DNA of 64,000 bases from Parendozoicomonas sp. Alg238-R29 (GTDB taxonomy: Bacteria > Pseudomonadota > Gammaproteobacteria > Pseudomonadales > Endozoicomonadaceae). The stretch lies in assembly GCF_947331445.1 (NCBI RefSeq), contig NZ_CAMZOG010000001.1, forward strand, positions 51,681 to 115,680, given 5' to 3'. The notes beneath the pieces are model-generated. The model had not been told where the DNA came from, made no database searches, and saw nothing but the letters and a program-made list of their open reading frames with translations. Of the stretch, positions 1 to 9,028 are shown in pieces (within the stretch, counting starts at the first letter, position 1; every line of letters starts with the position of its first letter). A program made the translations under genes and the position numbers.

Positions 1-2
1 AG

Positions 3-290
3 CCTTATGTTGGTGCAGGTTTGAACTACACCACTTTCTTTGATGAAGATTTCAAGGGCAGTAATAAAGCAGCATTCCGTAGTTTGGAACTGGATGATTC
101 TTTTGGTGTAGCTGTTCAGGCTGGTTTTGACTATGCGCTGACCGAAAACCTGGGCGTTAATGCTGCGGTATGGTGGATAGATATTGACACCGAAGCCACG
201 TTTAAGCACGCCACTAACGGAACCAAGTATAAGGTGGACGTAGAACTCGACCCTCTGGTTTACATGGTTGGCTTGAATTATAAGTTTTAA
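3..290 (+). CDS. ompW: OmpW-family outer membrane protein, C-terminal part (5' end outside window)
   Basis: The open frame runs in from the left edge and ends with TAA at 288-290. The visible 95 residues begin PYVGAGLNYTTFF and end in the aromatic C-terminus VGLNYKF, as expected for an outer-membrane beta-barrel inserted by BAM. The alternating beta-strand pattern and the stretch ENLGVNAAVWWIDIDTEA match the last strands of OmpW, a small eight-stranded porin for small hydrophobic molecules. The TTG at 21 is an internal codon, not a start. The gene is followed by a strong bidirectional terminator. Family assignment is fairly sure; substrate is unknown. Confidence 0.85.
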   Translation, partial: PYVGAGLNYTTFFDEDFKGSNKAAFRSLELDDSFGVAVQAGFDYALTENLGVNAAVWWIDIDTEATFKHATNGTKYKVDVELDPLVYMVGLNYKF

Positions 291-306
291 CCTAGAACTG
301 CCTCGG

Positions 307-352
307 CATAATGAACAAAGGCCATCATAAGTGATGGCCTTTGTTCATTATG
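307..352. terminator. bidirectional Rho-independent terminator
   Basis: A perfect 21-bp inverted repeat (307-327 with 332-352) has a 4-nt loop and is followed by a T-rich run on the plus strand. It sits between the convergent ompW and RmlD-like genes and can serve both. Confidence 0.85.
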
Positions 353-357
353 CCTTT

Positions 358-1245
358 TTAGTTTGAAGACTTGTGTTGTTCAAAATAATTCCGCACCAAA
401 CGGGTAACAGCGCTGCGCCAGGGGCGGGACATTATGCCAAAGGTGTGTCGCAGGCTACGGCTGTCGAGGCAGGCATTAACAACAGTCTCTCTCTCTGTAT
501 TGTCTTCCGGTAGTGCGTCTTTGGAGATGTCCAGATATTGCGAAGCTTCCGCGAGAATAACTTCTGCAAGAGTGTATTCATCGGTTGGCTCTGCGGCACT
601 GTAATGATAAGTACCCCAACAGTTTGAGTTACAGCCTATTTGCTGAGTAATCGCGAGAAGTACACGGGCTACATCTTCCGCGGTTGTTGGGCACCCTCTT
701 TGGTGAGAACTGGTGAATACAGGTAGTGGACTTCCGTTATCTTGAAAGCTGTCCAGCAAGCGAGTTGCCCGATTTCTTCCCCAATGGCTGATGATCCATG
801 ACAGGCGCAGAATAACGTGCCGTGGGCAGCGCTGATGAATCTGCTGCTCTCCCTGCCAAAAGCTGTTTCCAAGTACGCTTTCTGGATTTGGTGTGTCTTT
901 CTCTGTGTAAGGTTCTTTCTTGGTGCCGTCGAAAACCCTCCATGAGGAAATCTGAACCAGCGCAGCACCTACCTTATTGCAGGTGTCCGCAAGGTTGGAT
1001 ACGCCATCACGATTAAAACTGAAGCAACGGGATGGTTCCTTTTGCGCATTGCCAGCAGCTCGATACCCAGCGGTATTAACAACCACATCAGGTTTCCACT
1101 TTTCGATCAACTTAACCACAGTGCGATGATCTTCAAGATCCAGTTGCGCGCGATCCGGAGCCTGGAAGTGGATCTGGTGACTTTTCAGTAATCGGCAAAG
1201 CTCCTGGCCAATTTGCCCACTCCCCCCAATGACAAGAACTTCCAT
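358..1245 (-). CDS. RmlD-like NAD(P)-binding SDR protein with degenerate catalytic site
   Basis: The 295-residue protein has an N-terminal Rossmann fold (GGSGQIGQ near residue 7) and the overall layout of dTDP-4-dehydrorhamnose reductase (RmlD substrate-binding family), including the VNTAGYRAAGNAQKEP region and a VFDG motif. In true RmlD the catalytic stretch reads YGxxKxxGE. Here the aligned stretch is LGNSFWQGEQ, so both the Tyr and the Lys are absent. It stands alone, with no rmlA, rmlB or rmlC nearby, so a role in dTDP-rhamnose synthesis is unlikely. It may be a nucleotide-binding regulatory protein, as the non-catalytic MAT2B relatives are. Start ATG at 1243-1245; the next gene is divergent. 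Confidence 0.75.
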   Translation of the reverse strand: MEVLVIGGSGQIGQELCRLLKSHQIHFQAPDRAQLDLEDHRTVVKLIEKWKPDVVVNTAGYRAAGNAQKEPSRCFSFNRDGVSNLADTCNKVGAALVQISSWRVFDGTKKEPYTEKDTPNPESVLGNSFWQGEQQIHQRCPRHVILRLSWIISHWGRNRATRLLDSFQDNGSPLPVFTSSHQRGCPTTAEDVARVLLAITQQIGCNSNCWGTYHYSAAEPTDEYTLAEVILAEASQYLDISKDALPEDNTERETVVNACLDSRSLRHTFGIMSRPWRSAVTRLVRNYFEQHKSSN

Positions 1246-1385
1246 GGAGTACCCGACGGTGTAATGAATCAGCTAACGATCATATCAGAACAATTCAGAA
1301 GGAAAAAAAGCCATAGATATATTGAACTGATATATGCTGGCTACATGTGCGGATAGTGCTTATTTTGGTTGTGGTAAATCTCGCG

Positions 1386-1403
1386 TACTTTTGTACAAAA
1401 GTA
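1386..1403. promoter_or_regulatory. perfect 18-bp palindrome upstream of hybrid kinase (candidate operator)
   Basis: TACTTTTGTACAAAAGTA reads identically on both strands. It ends 28 bases before the GTG start of the sensor kinase and lies in the 186-base AT-rich divergent spacer. Its position fits an operator for a dimeric regulator; the regulator is not identifiable. Confidence 0.5.
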
Positions 1404-1431
1404 TCCCTGTTTTCACTGATGAGAAGCGTGC

Positions 1432-4400
1432 GTGACCTTTTCAATACGGCAAAAAATCATCTTTTTCACGGTGATACCGGTTACGTTAATTTACAACATT
1501 ATTTTCATCTTCTCTCTTAATCAGAATGTTGCCAGTGAAACACGCTATGTAGAAAACCAGCTGGTTGAGTCTGTGGCTACAACAGCTGAACGGCTTAACA
1601 TTGCTTTTCGCGATGCGGCCATTTTGTCTGATATGACAGTTGCTCTGCTTTCGGCGTCGCCAGAAGGCGATTGGTATAACAATATTGTGCCTGTCCACAA
1701 AATTCTTGATCGAAATGATAACAGTGCCCAAATAGCCGTTCTCAGAAAACGCGATGGTTTCGGGTACAAACCGAATCACTTGCCAGGGATATATCCTCCA
1801 TCTGAAACCAATTGGCTTGATATTTGGTTTGATGATGGGGAGAGCATGGGATGGTCTGCGGTATTAGATACGACTGATGTCGCTAACGCTGCCGGGTTCA
1901 CATATGGGCGATTATTTACCTTAAAGACGCAAACCGGGCAAGAAATCGAAGGAGCCATAGTTGTTTTCTTGCCTGCGACCATTATGGGGAACGATTGGCA
2001 GCTTTTGAATTCAGCTGAATCCCGGCAAGGCTTGTTCAACAGCGATGGTTATCTTCTTGCCTTTTCTGACAACACTCTGATCTCAAGTGAAAAAGCCAGG
2101 TCAGGTGAATACCGGAATAAAATTCGTCAGGGGCTAGAGCAGCAGGCTGCATCGGAAAGTAAAGTCATCTCTATTTTGCTTGGTGGCGAAGAGCGGCTGC
2201 TCTATCGCCATACCATACCGTCTACCGGGTGGCATTTGGTGGGAACAGTTTATACCTCAGAATTTATGGGTGTTGTTCGTTCAGCGATATGGTTTCAGGC
2301 TGTGCTTATGGTTGTTTCTCTGGGCGTTATTTTCCTCAGTGCCTGGTTCATTGCTGGCCGAATTGTGCGGCCTTTACGAATGCTTGATAAGGCTATTTCC
2401 AAAGTATCGAGTGGGCAGTTGGATACTGTCATTGATATTCCAGGAGATGATGAATGCAGCAGGCTGGCACGGCGGTTCACTACAATGACCCGGCAGCTGC
2501 AACTGAGAGAAAGGCTTGAGCATGAGGCAAGAACAACAGCATTTGATCACATAGTTCAGGGAATCACCGGAGATTTCTTTTATCTCCGTCATGATCTTGA
2601 AGGCAATGTGACCTTTGTAAGCCCTTCCATTGAAAAAATCCTTGGTATTCACGTGGATGATTTTTATGGGCACTTCACCAAGTTTTATACTTCTTCTCCC
2701 CAAAACTTAGCGGGGGAATCCTCAACCGTGAAGGTTCTCAGTGGTGACCCATTGAGCATTTATGAAGTTGAGATGCATGATGGTCATGGGAATGTCCATC
2801 ACATGGAAATTGTAAAAGTACCGGCCTATGACTACGAAGGAAAAGTCTGTGGCAGTGAGGCTATGGGCCGGGATGTCACAAAGAGAGTGAGTGATGCTAG
2901 CCGGTTTCGCGGTCTGCTGGAGTCTGCCCCTGATGCCATGGTGATTACCGATACGGATGGTTTGATCACTATGGTAAATGTCAGAACGGAGGTTTTGCTG
3001 GGCTTTCAGCGGTCGTCTCTTATTGGCCGTCCTGTCTCTTCCCTGTTTCCGGTAAAAGAGGCCAAGCGATTCCCCCTGTTAAAGGCTAGCCCGGAAGAAC
3101 GGAAAAAATTGCGTATTCGTTCCGGCCTTGAATTAAAAGCCCGCAAACGAACCGGCCAGACAATACCTGTAGAAATCACGCTGAACCCCATTGAAACCTC
3201 TAGTGGAACTCAGCTTTCTATTTTTATGCGGGATGTCAGTGACCGGCATGCTGCGGAACAGGCTCTCAGAGCCAGTGAAGAACGCTATCGTCGTATGATT
3301 GAAGCGTTGCAGCAGGAGTATATTTTCTATACCCAGCGCACAGATGGCTCGTTCATGTATATCACGGACTCCGTCGAAAAGATTTTGGGATATACGCCAT
3401 CTGAATTTATGGCGAACGCGAATAGTTATCTGGCTTCCGACAAAGATCGAGCGCTGGTTGCCCGTGTGCACAATCAGATTTGTCAGGGCATGACTCACCC
3501 TGGCTATGAGTTGGAAATCATCCGGGCAGATGGGACCCTTGGCGTTATAGAAGTCGTTGATACGCCGGGTTTTAACTCTTCAGGAAAAGTTACCGTTATC
3601 GAAGGTTTGGTTCGGGACAGAACCCATGAGAGAGCTGTAGCGGTCAGCCTCGCAGAAGCCAAAGATGCGGCAGAGGCGGCCAGTCAGGCAAAGTCAATGT
3701 TTCTGTCTAATATGAGCCATGAACTCCGTACACCACTGAATGGCGTACTGGGTTATGTGCAGTTGCTGCTATCTGGCTCCGATATATCCAAGCAGCAATA
3801 TGATCAGTTGCTCTCTATTGAAGCCTGTGGGCAGCACTTGCTAACGCTTATAAATGACATTCTTGATTTGACCAAGATTGATGCTGGCGAGCTTGAGCTC
3901 AACTTTGCTCCCGTTAACGTGGTTACGTTGGTGGAGTCGGTAGAACAAATTCTTTACCAAAGGGCTGAAAGCTGCGGGCTGCAGTTTGACCTGGTTGTTC
4001 AGGATGATGTTCCGGCATCTGTTGTTGGTGATGAAACCAAACTTCGCCAGATTCTCATCAATCTTGTTGGTAATGCCGTTAAATACACAGACAGAGGGCG
4101 TGTAAGCCTGAATGTGTATGTAAACGATAACAACCTGGTATTTGCTGTTGAGGATACCGGTATAGGTATCCCGGAAGATTATCTGGAATCCATTTTTGAT
4201 CCGTTCCGGCAGGGAGAAGGCGGGCACCGTGTTGGTGGTACAGGGCTTGGATTATCTATCAGTCGTCGTTTGGCTGCCGCTATGAAAGGGCACCTTGAGG
4301 TGGAAAGTATTGAAGGGCAGGGCAGTCTGTTCACTTTCTCCATGCCATTTGAGGTGGTGGAAGGATCTCAGAGTGGTCTGAATCAGTTGTCTATCAATGC

Positions 4401-5058
4401 TCGAAATTGTCGTCTTCAGCAAGGCCAGGATGTTCATGTTCTGGTCGTTGATGATACAGAGACCAACCGGGAAATTCTGAAACATATGCTGCTGCAATGC
4501 GGCTTTCAGGTTACAACGGCAAATGATGGGCGTGAAGCGGTTCGTCTGACTCAAGCCCATTCTCTGGATTTGATTTTGATGGATCTGCGCATGCCGGAAG
4601 TTAGTGGTTTCCGTACGGCGAGAATGATCATTTCACGACTGAAAAAACACTGTCCTCCGATTATCGCAATCTCTGCAGGTGTCTATCCTTCTCTTCCAGA
4701 AGTGATAACCCGCTGGGGTTTTTCAGACTTTGTCGGTAAACCGTTCCGCAGTCAGGATCTGTTCAGAGCCATTCGCCGACATCTGTCCCTGCGTTGGGAA
4801 GAGGTCAGTGTTCAGGAAGCGAATCCAGAGGAGAAGCTCTCCGGGTTAACAGTAGAGCAGGCAGTAAATCTTCATGCCGCGCTAACAAACGCGTTAGAGC
4901 TCGGTGATATTGACGCTATACGTGATGTTGCGCAGGGGGTTGTGGGTGACAAAGGAGCGCCGGAAACCCTTTGGGCTGAGAGGATATTGGAATGTTGCGA
5001 TGCTCTGGCTATGGAAGAACTTGAGCGGGTTGTGAGAGAGTTGGCTCAGGCGAGTTAA
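1432..5058 (+). CDS. hybrid sensor histidine kinase (dCache-HAMP-3xPAS-HisKA-HATPase-REC)
   Basis: This 1208-residue inner-membrane kinase starts with GTG. A first membrane helix (about 10-30) and a second (about 285-310) flank a roughly 250-residue periplasmic dCache-like sensor domain. HAMP follows at about 310-360 and three PAS domains at about 375-485, 490-610 and 620-735. The HisKA H-box SNMSHELRTPLNG places the phospho-accepting histidine at His763. The HATPase domain carries NAVKYTDRG and the GTGLGLSI G-box. A receiver domain starts near 1002 with Asp1051 in LILMDLRMPE. The last 80 residues after the receiver do not show a clear Hpt histidine. The next gene begins 40 bases downstream and is itself a receiver-kinase, so the pair likely forms one phosphorelay. 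The signal is not predictable from sequence. Confidence 0.93.
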   Translation: MTFSIRQKIIFFTVIPVTLIYNIIFIFSLNQNVASETRYVENQLVESVATTAERLNIAFRDAAILSDMTVALLSASPEGDWYNNIVPVHKILDRNDNSAQIAVLRKRDGFGYKPNHLPGIYPPSETNWLDIWFDDGESMGWSAVLDTTDVANAAGFTYGRLFTLKTQTGQEIEGAIVVFLPATIMGNDWQLLNSAESRQGLFNSDGYLLAFSDNTLISSEKARSGEYRNKIRQGLEQQAASESKVISILLGGEERLLYRHTIPSTGWHLVGTVYTSEFMGVVRSAIWFQAVLMVVSLGVIFLSAWFIAGRIVRPLRMLDKAISKVSSGQLDTVIDIPGDDECSRLARRFTTMTRQLQLRERLEHEARTTAFDHIVQGITGDFFYLRHDLEGNVTFVSPSIEKILGIHVDDFYGHFTKFYTSSPQNLAGESSTVKVLSGDPLSIYEVEMHDGHGNVHHMEIVKVPAYDYEGKVCGSEAMGRDVTKRVSDASRFRGLLESAPDAMVITDTDGLITMVNVRTEVLLGFQRSSLIGRPVSSLFPVKEAKRFPLLKASPEERKKLRIRSGLELKARKRTGQTIPVEITLNPIETSSGTQLSIFMRDVSDRHAAEQALRASEERYRRMIEALQQEYIFYTQRTDGSFMYITDSVEKILGYTPSEFMANANSYLASDKDRALVARVHNQICQGMTHPGYELEIIRADGTLGVIEVVDTPGFNSSGKVTVIEGLVRDRTHERAVAVSLAEAKDAAEAASQAKSMFLSNMSHELRTPLNGVLGYVQLLLSGSDISKQQYDQLLSIEACGQHLLTLINDILDLTKIDAGELELNFAPVNVVTLVESVEQILYQRAESCGLQFDLVVQDDVPASVVGDETKLRQILINLVGNAVKYTDRGRVSLNVYVNDNNLVFAVEDTGIGIPEDYLESIFDPFRQGEGGHRVGGTGLGLSISRRLAAAMKGHLEVESIEGQGSLFTFSMPFEVVEGSQSGLNQLSINARNCRLQQGQDVHVLVVDDTETNREILKHMLLQCGFQVTTANDGREAVRLTQAHSLDLILMDLRMPEVSGFRTARMIISRLKKHCPPIIAISAGVYPSLPEVITRWGFSDFVGKPFRSQDLFRAIRRHLSLRWEEVSVQEANPEEKLSGLTVEQAVNLHAALTNALELGDIDAIRDVAQGVVGDKGAPETLWAERILECCDALAMEELERVVRELAQAS

Positions 5059-5101
5059 GAGTCAGCTCAAACAGTTATCTATTTTTACCTTGATCCCTGC
5101 A

Positions 5102-6706
5102 ATGGGGGAGAAGCAGTTGACCGTTGATATGCAGTTGCAGACTCAGAGCCTGTCCCAAGGGGAAGATATACCTGCTGGGCCTGATGAAAAAATTCTTCTT
5201 GTGGATGATAACCCCACCAACCTTCAGGTGCTTCTGCAAACATTAAATGGGCGTGGATACAAGTTGCTGATTGCCAAGGATGGTGAAAATGCGCTTCGTA
5301 TTGCCCATAAGGCTAAACCAGCCCTGATTCTTCTGGATATTATGATGCCGGGGATTGATGGTTATGAAGTATGCCGTCGGTTAAAAGCCGATCCGGATGT
5401 TTCTGATATTACCGTTATTTTTCTATCGGCTCTTGATGATACCCGCGATAAGGTTCGTGGTCTGGAAAGCGGTGCTGTTGATTATATCTCCAAACCGTTT
5501 CAGGCAGAGGAAGTTATTGCCCGGGTTGATACTCAGTTAAAAATACATCGGCTGGAGCAGGCTCTGGCGGCCCGCAATCGCCAGCTGGAAGCGACCAATG
5601 AGCGTTTGCTGGAGACCATGCGGGAAGGTATTTTTGGAGTGGATTCTGAAGGGAAAATCTCCTTTGCCAACCCTGCAGCCAGCCGTGTGACCGGTTATTC
5701 AATGGCTGAGCTGATTGATGGTGATCTTTACGGTATGGCGATGTGCCGTACGCCAGAAGGTGAGCCAACACCCCGGGAAGATACTGCACTTTACAGAACC
5801 CTGTCTCAGGGGATTGTGCAGGGGCTTCACGATGGCATATTTTCCCGAAAGGATGAAACTTTGTTCCCGGTTGATTACTCCTGCACCCCGATAGTTGAAG
5901 ATGGCATTGTTACGGGGGCTGTGGTTGTTTTCAGGGACATCACTGAGAAAAAAAGACAACAGGAAATTCTGGATAAGGCTCTGGGTGAACTTCAGGAGCA
6001 GAAAGACAAGCTCACCCATATGTCTCGCCTCAGCAGTATGGGGGAGATGGCATCGGGATTTGCCCACGAAGTCAACCAGCCTCTTACTGCTATCAATAAC
6101 TACGCACAGGTTTGCCGAAGGGCTTTGCAAAGGGAAACCCTTGATAAAGAGTTTTTGGGCGAAGCGATGGAGAAAGTGTCGACTCAGGCTCAGCGTGCCG
6201 GAGATATTATTTCCCGCATTCGCAGTTTTGTGAAAAAGCCAGACCACTGTCTTGAACGGGTAGACTGCAATCGTCTGATAACAGATGTGGTAAAACTCGC
6301 AGAAGTTGATGCTCGCCATAATCAGATCGAAATTCATTTGGATCTGGCGGAAGATCTGCCTGAGGTTCGTATTGATCCTATTCAGATACAGCAGGTGGCA
6401 TTGAATTTGGTTCGCAATGCTATGGAGGCTATGCGAGATATGCCCAGTCGTGATGTGGGTGTATGGGTGGAAACCCGACAAGTGGATGAACATTTCGTCA
6501 AGGTGCGGGTTATCGACCGGGGCTACGGCCTTGCCGATGATGCTGAAGAAAAAATGTTTACCCCATTCTACACCACCAAATCTGATGGTATGGGAATAGG
6601 GCTTTCTGTCTGTCACTCCATTATCCAAACCCATGGTGGCGTACTGAGTTTTGAGCGAAACCCTGAGGGTGGCGCTATTCTCTGGTTTACGATACTTGTT
6701 GCCTGA
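5102..6706 (+). CDS. response regulator-PAS-histidine kinase fusion
   Basis: About 534 residues, cytoplasmic, no membrane segment. Order: receiver domain (about 30-145; phospho-acceptor Asp79 in LLDIMMPG, conserved Lys in ISKPF), PAS domain (about 165-285), a short coiled coil, HisKA of the FixL/DctB type (GFAHEVNQPLTA, His322) and HATPase with GMGIGLSVC. A TTG at 5090 would add four residues; the ATG at 5102 is preferred. No clear Shine-Dalgarno precedes either. The receiver at the N-terminus fits input from the upstream hybrid kinase. No DNA-binding output gene lies adjacent, so the final target is elsewhere. Confidence 0.9.
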   Translation: MGEKQLTVDMQLQTQSLSQGEDIPAGPDEKILLVDDNPTNLQVLLQTLNGRGYKLLIAKDGENALRIAHKAKPALILLDIMMPGIDGYEVCRRLKADPDVSDITVIFLSALDDTRDKVRGLESGAVDYISKPFQAEEVIARVDTQLKIHRLEQALAARNRQLEATNERLLETMREGIFGVDSEGKISFANPAASRVTGYSMAELIDGDLYGMAMCRTPEGEPTPREDTALYRTLSQGIVQGLHDGIFSRKDETLFPVDYSCTPIVEDGIVTGAVVVFRDITEKKRQQEILDKALGELQEQKDKLTHMSRLSSMGEMASGFAHEVNQPLTAINNYAQVCRRALQRETLDKEFLGEAMEKVSTQAQRAGDIISRIRSFVKKPDHCLERVDCNRLITDVVKLAEVDARHNQIEIHLDLAEDLPEVRIDPIQIQQVALNLVRNAMEAMRDMPSRDVGVWVETRQVDEHFVKVRVIDRGYGLADDAEEKMFTPFYTTKSDGMGIGLSVCHSIIQTHGGVLSFERNPEGGAILWFTILVA

Positions 6707-6743
6707 AGCGGTTTGAGTGCTATTCCCGTTGGCCTTGAATGGT

Positions 6744-6749
6744 TATAAT
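6744..6749 (+). promoter_or_regulatory. candidate -10 box for proA
   Basis: A perfect TATAAT hexamer lies 50 bases before the proA start, in the context TGGTTATAATCGCC. No good -35 sits at the normal distance (TTGAGT is 25 bases away), so the promoter call is tentative. Confidence 0.35.
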
Positions 6750-6798
6750 CGCCTGTTAATTATTCAGATAATCAGGTTGATGCAGGTCAACGGGGAGA

Positions 6799-8091
6799 AT
6801 GGTTTTGTCAGTTGCTGGAACCAAAATTGAGAGCGCAGATGTTCACGCGTATATGCAGCGTGTAGGGCAACAGGCCCGTGAAGCTGCAACGCTGATTGCT
6901 CGGGCTGAGGCCAGCATAAAGAATCGGGCTCTGCTGGCAACGGCTGACATTCTCAATAGTTCACGTAAAGAGCTGGCAGAAGCTAATCGCAAGGATCTGG
7001 AAAACGGTCGGGCTAATGGCCTGACCGATGCCATGCTGGATCGTCTTGAGCTGACTCCCGAACGTATCGATACCATGATCGAAGGTTTGAAACAGGTTGC
7101 TGCTTTGCCAGACCCTGTGGGTGGTATCACTGATATGAAATATGTGCCCAGTGGTATCCAGATCGGCAAGATGCGCGTACCTCTGGGAGTCATCGGGATC
7201 ATTTATGAGTCTCGCCCCAATGTTACTGTGGAAGCGGCCAGCCTCTGCCTGAAATCAGGTAATGCCACAATCCTTCGGGGTGGAAGTGAAGCGATTCATT
7301 CAAACCGTGCCATTGCCCGCTGTTTGCAGGATGGTATGCGTGAATCAGGTTTGCCTTTGAATGCTGTTCAGGTTGTGGAAACCACAGACCGTGCAGCGGT
7401 GGGTGAGCTGATTACTATGCCGGAATATGTGGACGTTATAGTTCCTCGCGGCGGCAAAGGGTTGATTGAACGTATCAGTCGGGATGCCAAGGTAACAGTG
7501 ATCAAGCATCTGGACGGTATCTGTCATGTGTTTATCGATAATAAGGCAGACCTGACCAAAGCGCGTAATATTTCCCTGAATGCCAAGACCCACCGCTATG
7601 GCACCTGTAACACCATGGAGACTCTGTTGGTGCATCAGGACATCGCGCAATCCATTCTGCCAGCTCTGGCAGGGGATTACCGTGAGAAAGGTGTGGAACT
7701 GCGAGGCTGTGAGAAAACCTGTTCCATTATCCCCGATGCTGTTCCAGCGCAGGAAGAAGACTGGAGTACTGAGTATCTGGCGCCTGTACTTTCCATTCGG
7801 GTGGTTGCGGATATGGATGAGGCGATTACCCATATCAATCGTTATGGTTCTCATCATACTGATGCCATAGTAACCGAGGACTATACATTGTCCCGCCGTT
7901 TTCTGCGGGAAGTGGATTCCAGCTCGGTTATGGTCAATGCTTCTACCCGTTTTGCGGATGGCTTTGAATATGGTCTGGGGGCGGAAATTGGTATTTCCAC
8001 AGACAAAATTCATGCCCGTGGCCCTGTCGGCCTTGAAGGCCTGACATCTGAAAAATATGTTGTTCTGGGTGACGGACATATCCGCACTTGA
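6799..8091 (+). CDS. proA: gamma-glutamyl phosphate reductase
   Basis: The 430-residue enzyme reduces gamma-glutamyl phosphate with NADPH to glutamate semialdehyde in proline biosynthesis. Length and motifs fit Pro[15 protein letters not shown], the GGSEAIHSN region, and the catalytic cysteine Cys270 in [10 protein letters not shown]. The C-terminal [18 protein letters not shown] signature is intact. ATG at 6799 follows a good GGGGAG ribosome-binding site. In Pseudomonas proA is followed by nadD; here only 89 bases separate it from rsfS. Confidence 0.98.
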   Translation: MVLSVAGTKIESADVHAYMQRVGQQAREAATLIARAEASIKNRALLATADILNSSRKELAEANRKDLENGRANGLTDAMLDRLELTPERIDTMIEGLKQVAALPDPVGGITDMKYVPSGIQIGKMRVPLGVIGIIYESRPNVTVEAASLCLKSGNATILRGGSEAIHSNRAIARCLQDGMRESGLPLNAVQVVETTDRAAVGELITMPEYVDVIVPRGGKGLIERISRDAKVTVIKHLDGICHVFIDNKADLTKARNISLNAKTHRYGTCNTMETLLVHQDIAQSILPALAGDYREKGVELRGCEKTCSIIPDAVPAQEEDWSTEYLAPVLSIRVVADMDEAITHINRYGSHHTDAIVTEDYTLSRRFLREVDSSSVMVNASTRFADGFEYGLGAEIGISTDKIHARGPVGLEGLTSEKYVVLGDGHIRT

Positions 8092-8180
8092 GTTTTTTAG
8101 ACGGTATCTTCTGGTGTGAGTAGTTACTGACTTCACTGGCAGGTGCCGTTATTTATTGTGATCAGGTTAAAAATCACTAC

Positions 8181-8537
8181 ATGCAATCTAATGAACTGAA
8201 AAACCTTGTTGTAGGCACTCTTGAAGAAACCAAGGGTAAAGACATTACTGTGCTGGATGTCAGCGACAAGACAGACGTGACCGATGCCATGATCATTGTA
8301 TCTGGTACTTCCAGCCGTCACGTAAAATCTTTGGCAGACAATCTGGTGAAAACCTGTAAAGAAGCCGGTGTTATGCCTTTGGGCGTAGAGGGTGAAGAAC
8401 AGGCGGAATGGGTACTGGTAGATTTGGGTGACGTTGTTGTGCATCTGATGATGCCTTCTGCTCGCCAGTTTTACGATCTGGAGCGTCTTTGGGAAGCTTC
8501 GGTTGAGCAGGTTGAAGCTGCTTTTGAAGAGAAGTAG
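8181..8537 (+). CDS. rsfS: ribosome silencing factor RsfS
   Basis: The 118-residue protein has the whole RsfS/Iojap domain: DVSDKTDVTDAMIIVSGTSS, VEGEEQAEWVLVDLGDVVVH and the terminal RQFYDLERLWE. The family binds ribosomal protein uL14 on the 50S subunit and blocks subunit joining when nutrients are short. It is 3 bases from rlmH, so the two are probably co-transcribed, as in most proteobacteria. Confidence 0.97.
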   Translation: MQSNELKNLVVGTLEETKGKDITVLDVSDKTDVTDAMIIVSGTSSRHVKSLADNLVKTCKEAGVMPLGVEGEEQAEWVLVDLGDVVVHLMMPSARQFYDLERLWEASVEQVEAAFEEK

Positions 8538-8540
8538 TAA

Positions 8541-9008
8541 ATGCGTATTCGTCTGATCGCTGTCGGCCAGAAAATGCCTGGCTGGGTCACAGAAGGATAT
8601 AATGAATATGCCCGCCGATTGCCTGCCGGCTTTTCTCTGGAGATCTATGAGATTCCTCTGAATAAGCGTACCAAGAATGCTGATGTTCAGCGTTTTCGTG
8701 GGAAGGAAGGGGAGCAGATGCTGGCAGCTATCGGAAAAGGGGACAGGGTGATAGCCCTTGAAGTCAAAGGGCGGGAATGGAGTACAGAACAGCTGGCTGA
8801 CAAACTTGGCCAGTGGCACGACAATGGTGAAAATGTAAGTCTGCTGGTGGGTGGTCCGGAAGGTATGCTTCCGGATATATCGAACCGAGCCGATGTGAAG
8901 TGGTCGCTTTCTCCTCTGACTCTCCCTCACCCCATGGTACGGATACTTGTTGCAGAACAGTTGTATCGTTCATGGAGTATCCTGAATAATCACCCGTACC
9001 ACCGTTAA
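8541..9008 (+). CDS. rlmH: 23S rRNA pseudouridine(1915) N3-methyltransferase
   Basis: A 155-residue SPOUT methyltransferase of standard length. The SAM-binding knot shows [11 protein letters not shown] and the family C-terminus [13 protein letters not shown]...[10 protein letters not shown]...HPYHR is intact. It methylates pseudouridine 1915 of helix 69 in 23S rRNA on assembled 70S ribosomes. It follows rsfS by 3 bases and precedes mrdA by 20. Confidence 0.97.
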   Translation: MRIRLIAVGQKMPGWVTEGYNEYARRLPAGFSLEIYEIPLNKRTKNADVQRFRGKEGEQMLAAIGKGDRVIALEVKGREWSTEQLADKLGQWHDNGENVSLLVGGPEGMLPDISNRADVKWSLSPLTLPHPMVRILVAEQLYRSWSILNNHPYHR

Positions 9009-9028
9009 ATAAAGCGAAAACTTAATGC

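Noticed and set aside
5699..6634. 311-codon minus-strand frame inside the receiver-kinase gene
   Set aside because: Lies antisense to well-conserved kinase domains, has no family match and no ribosome-binding site.
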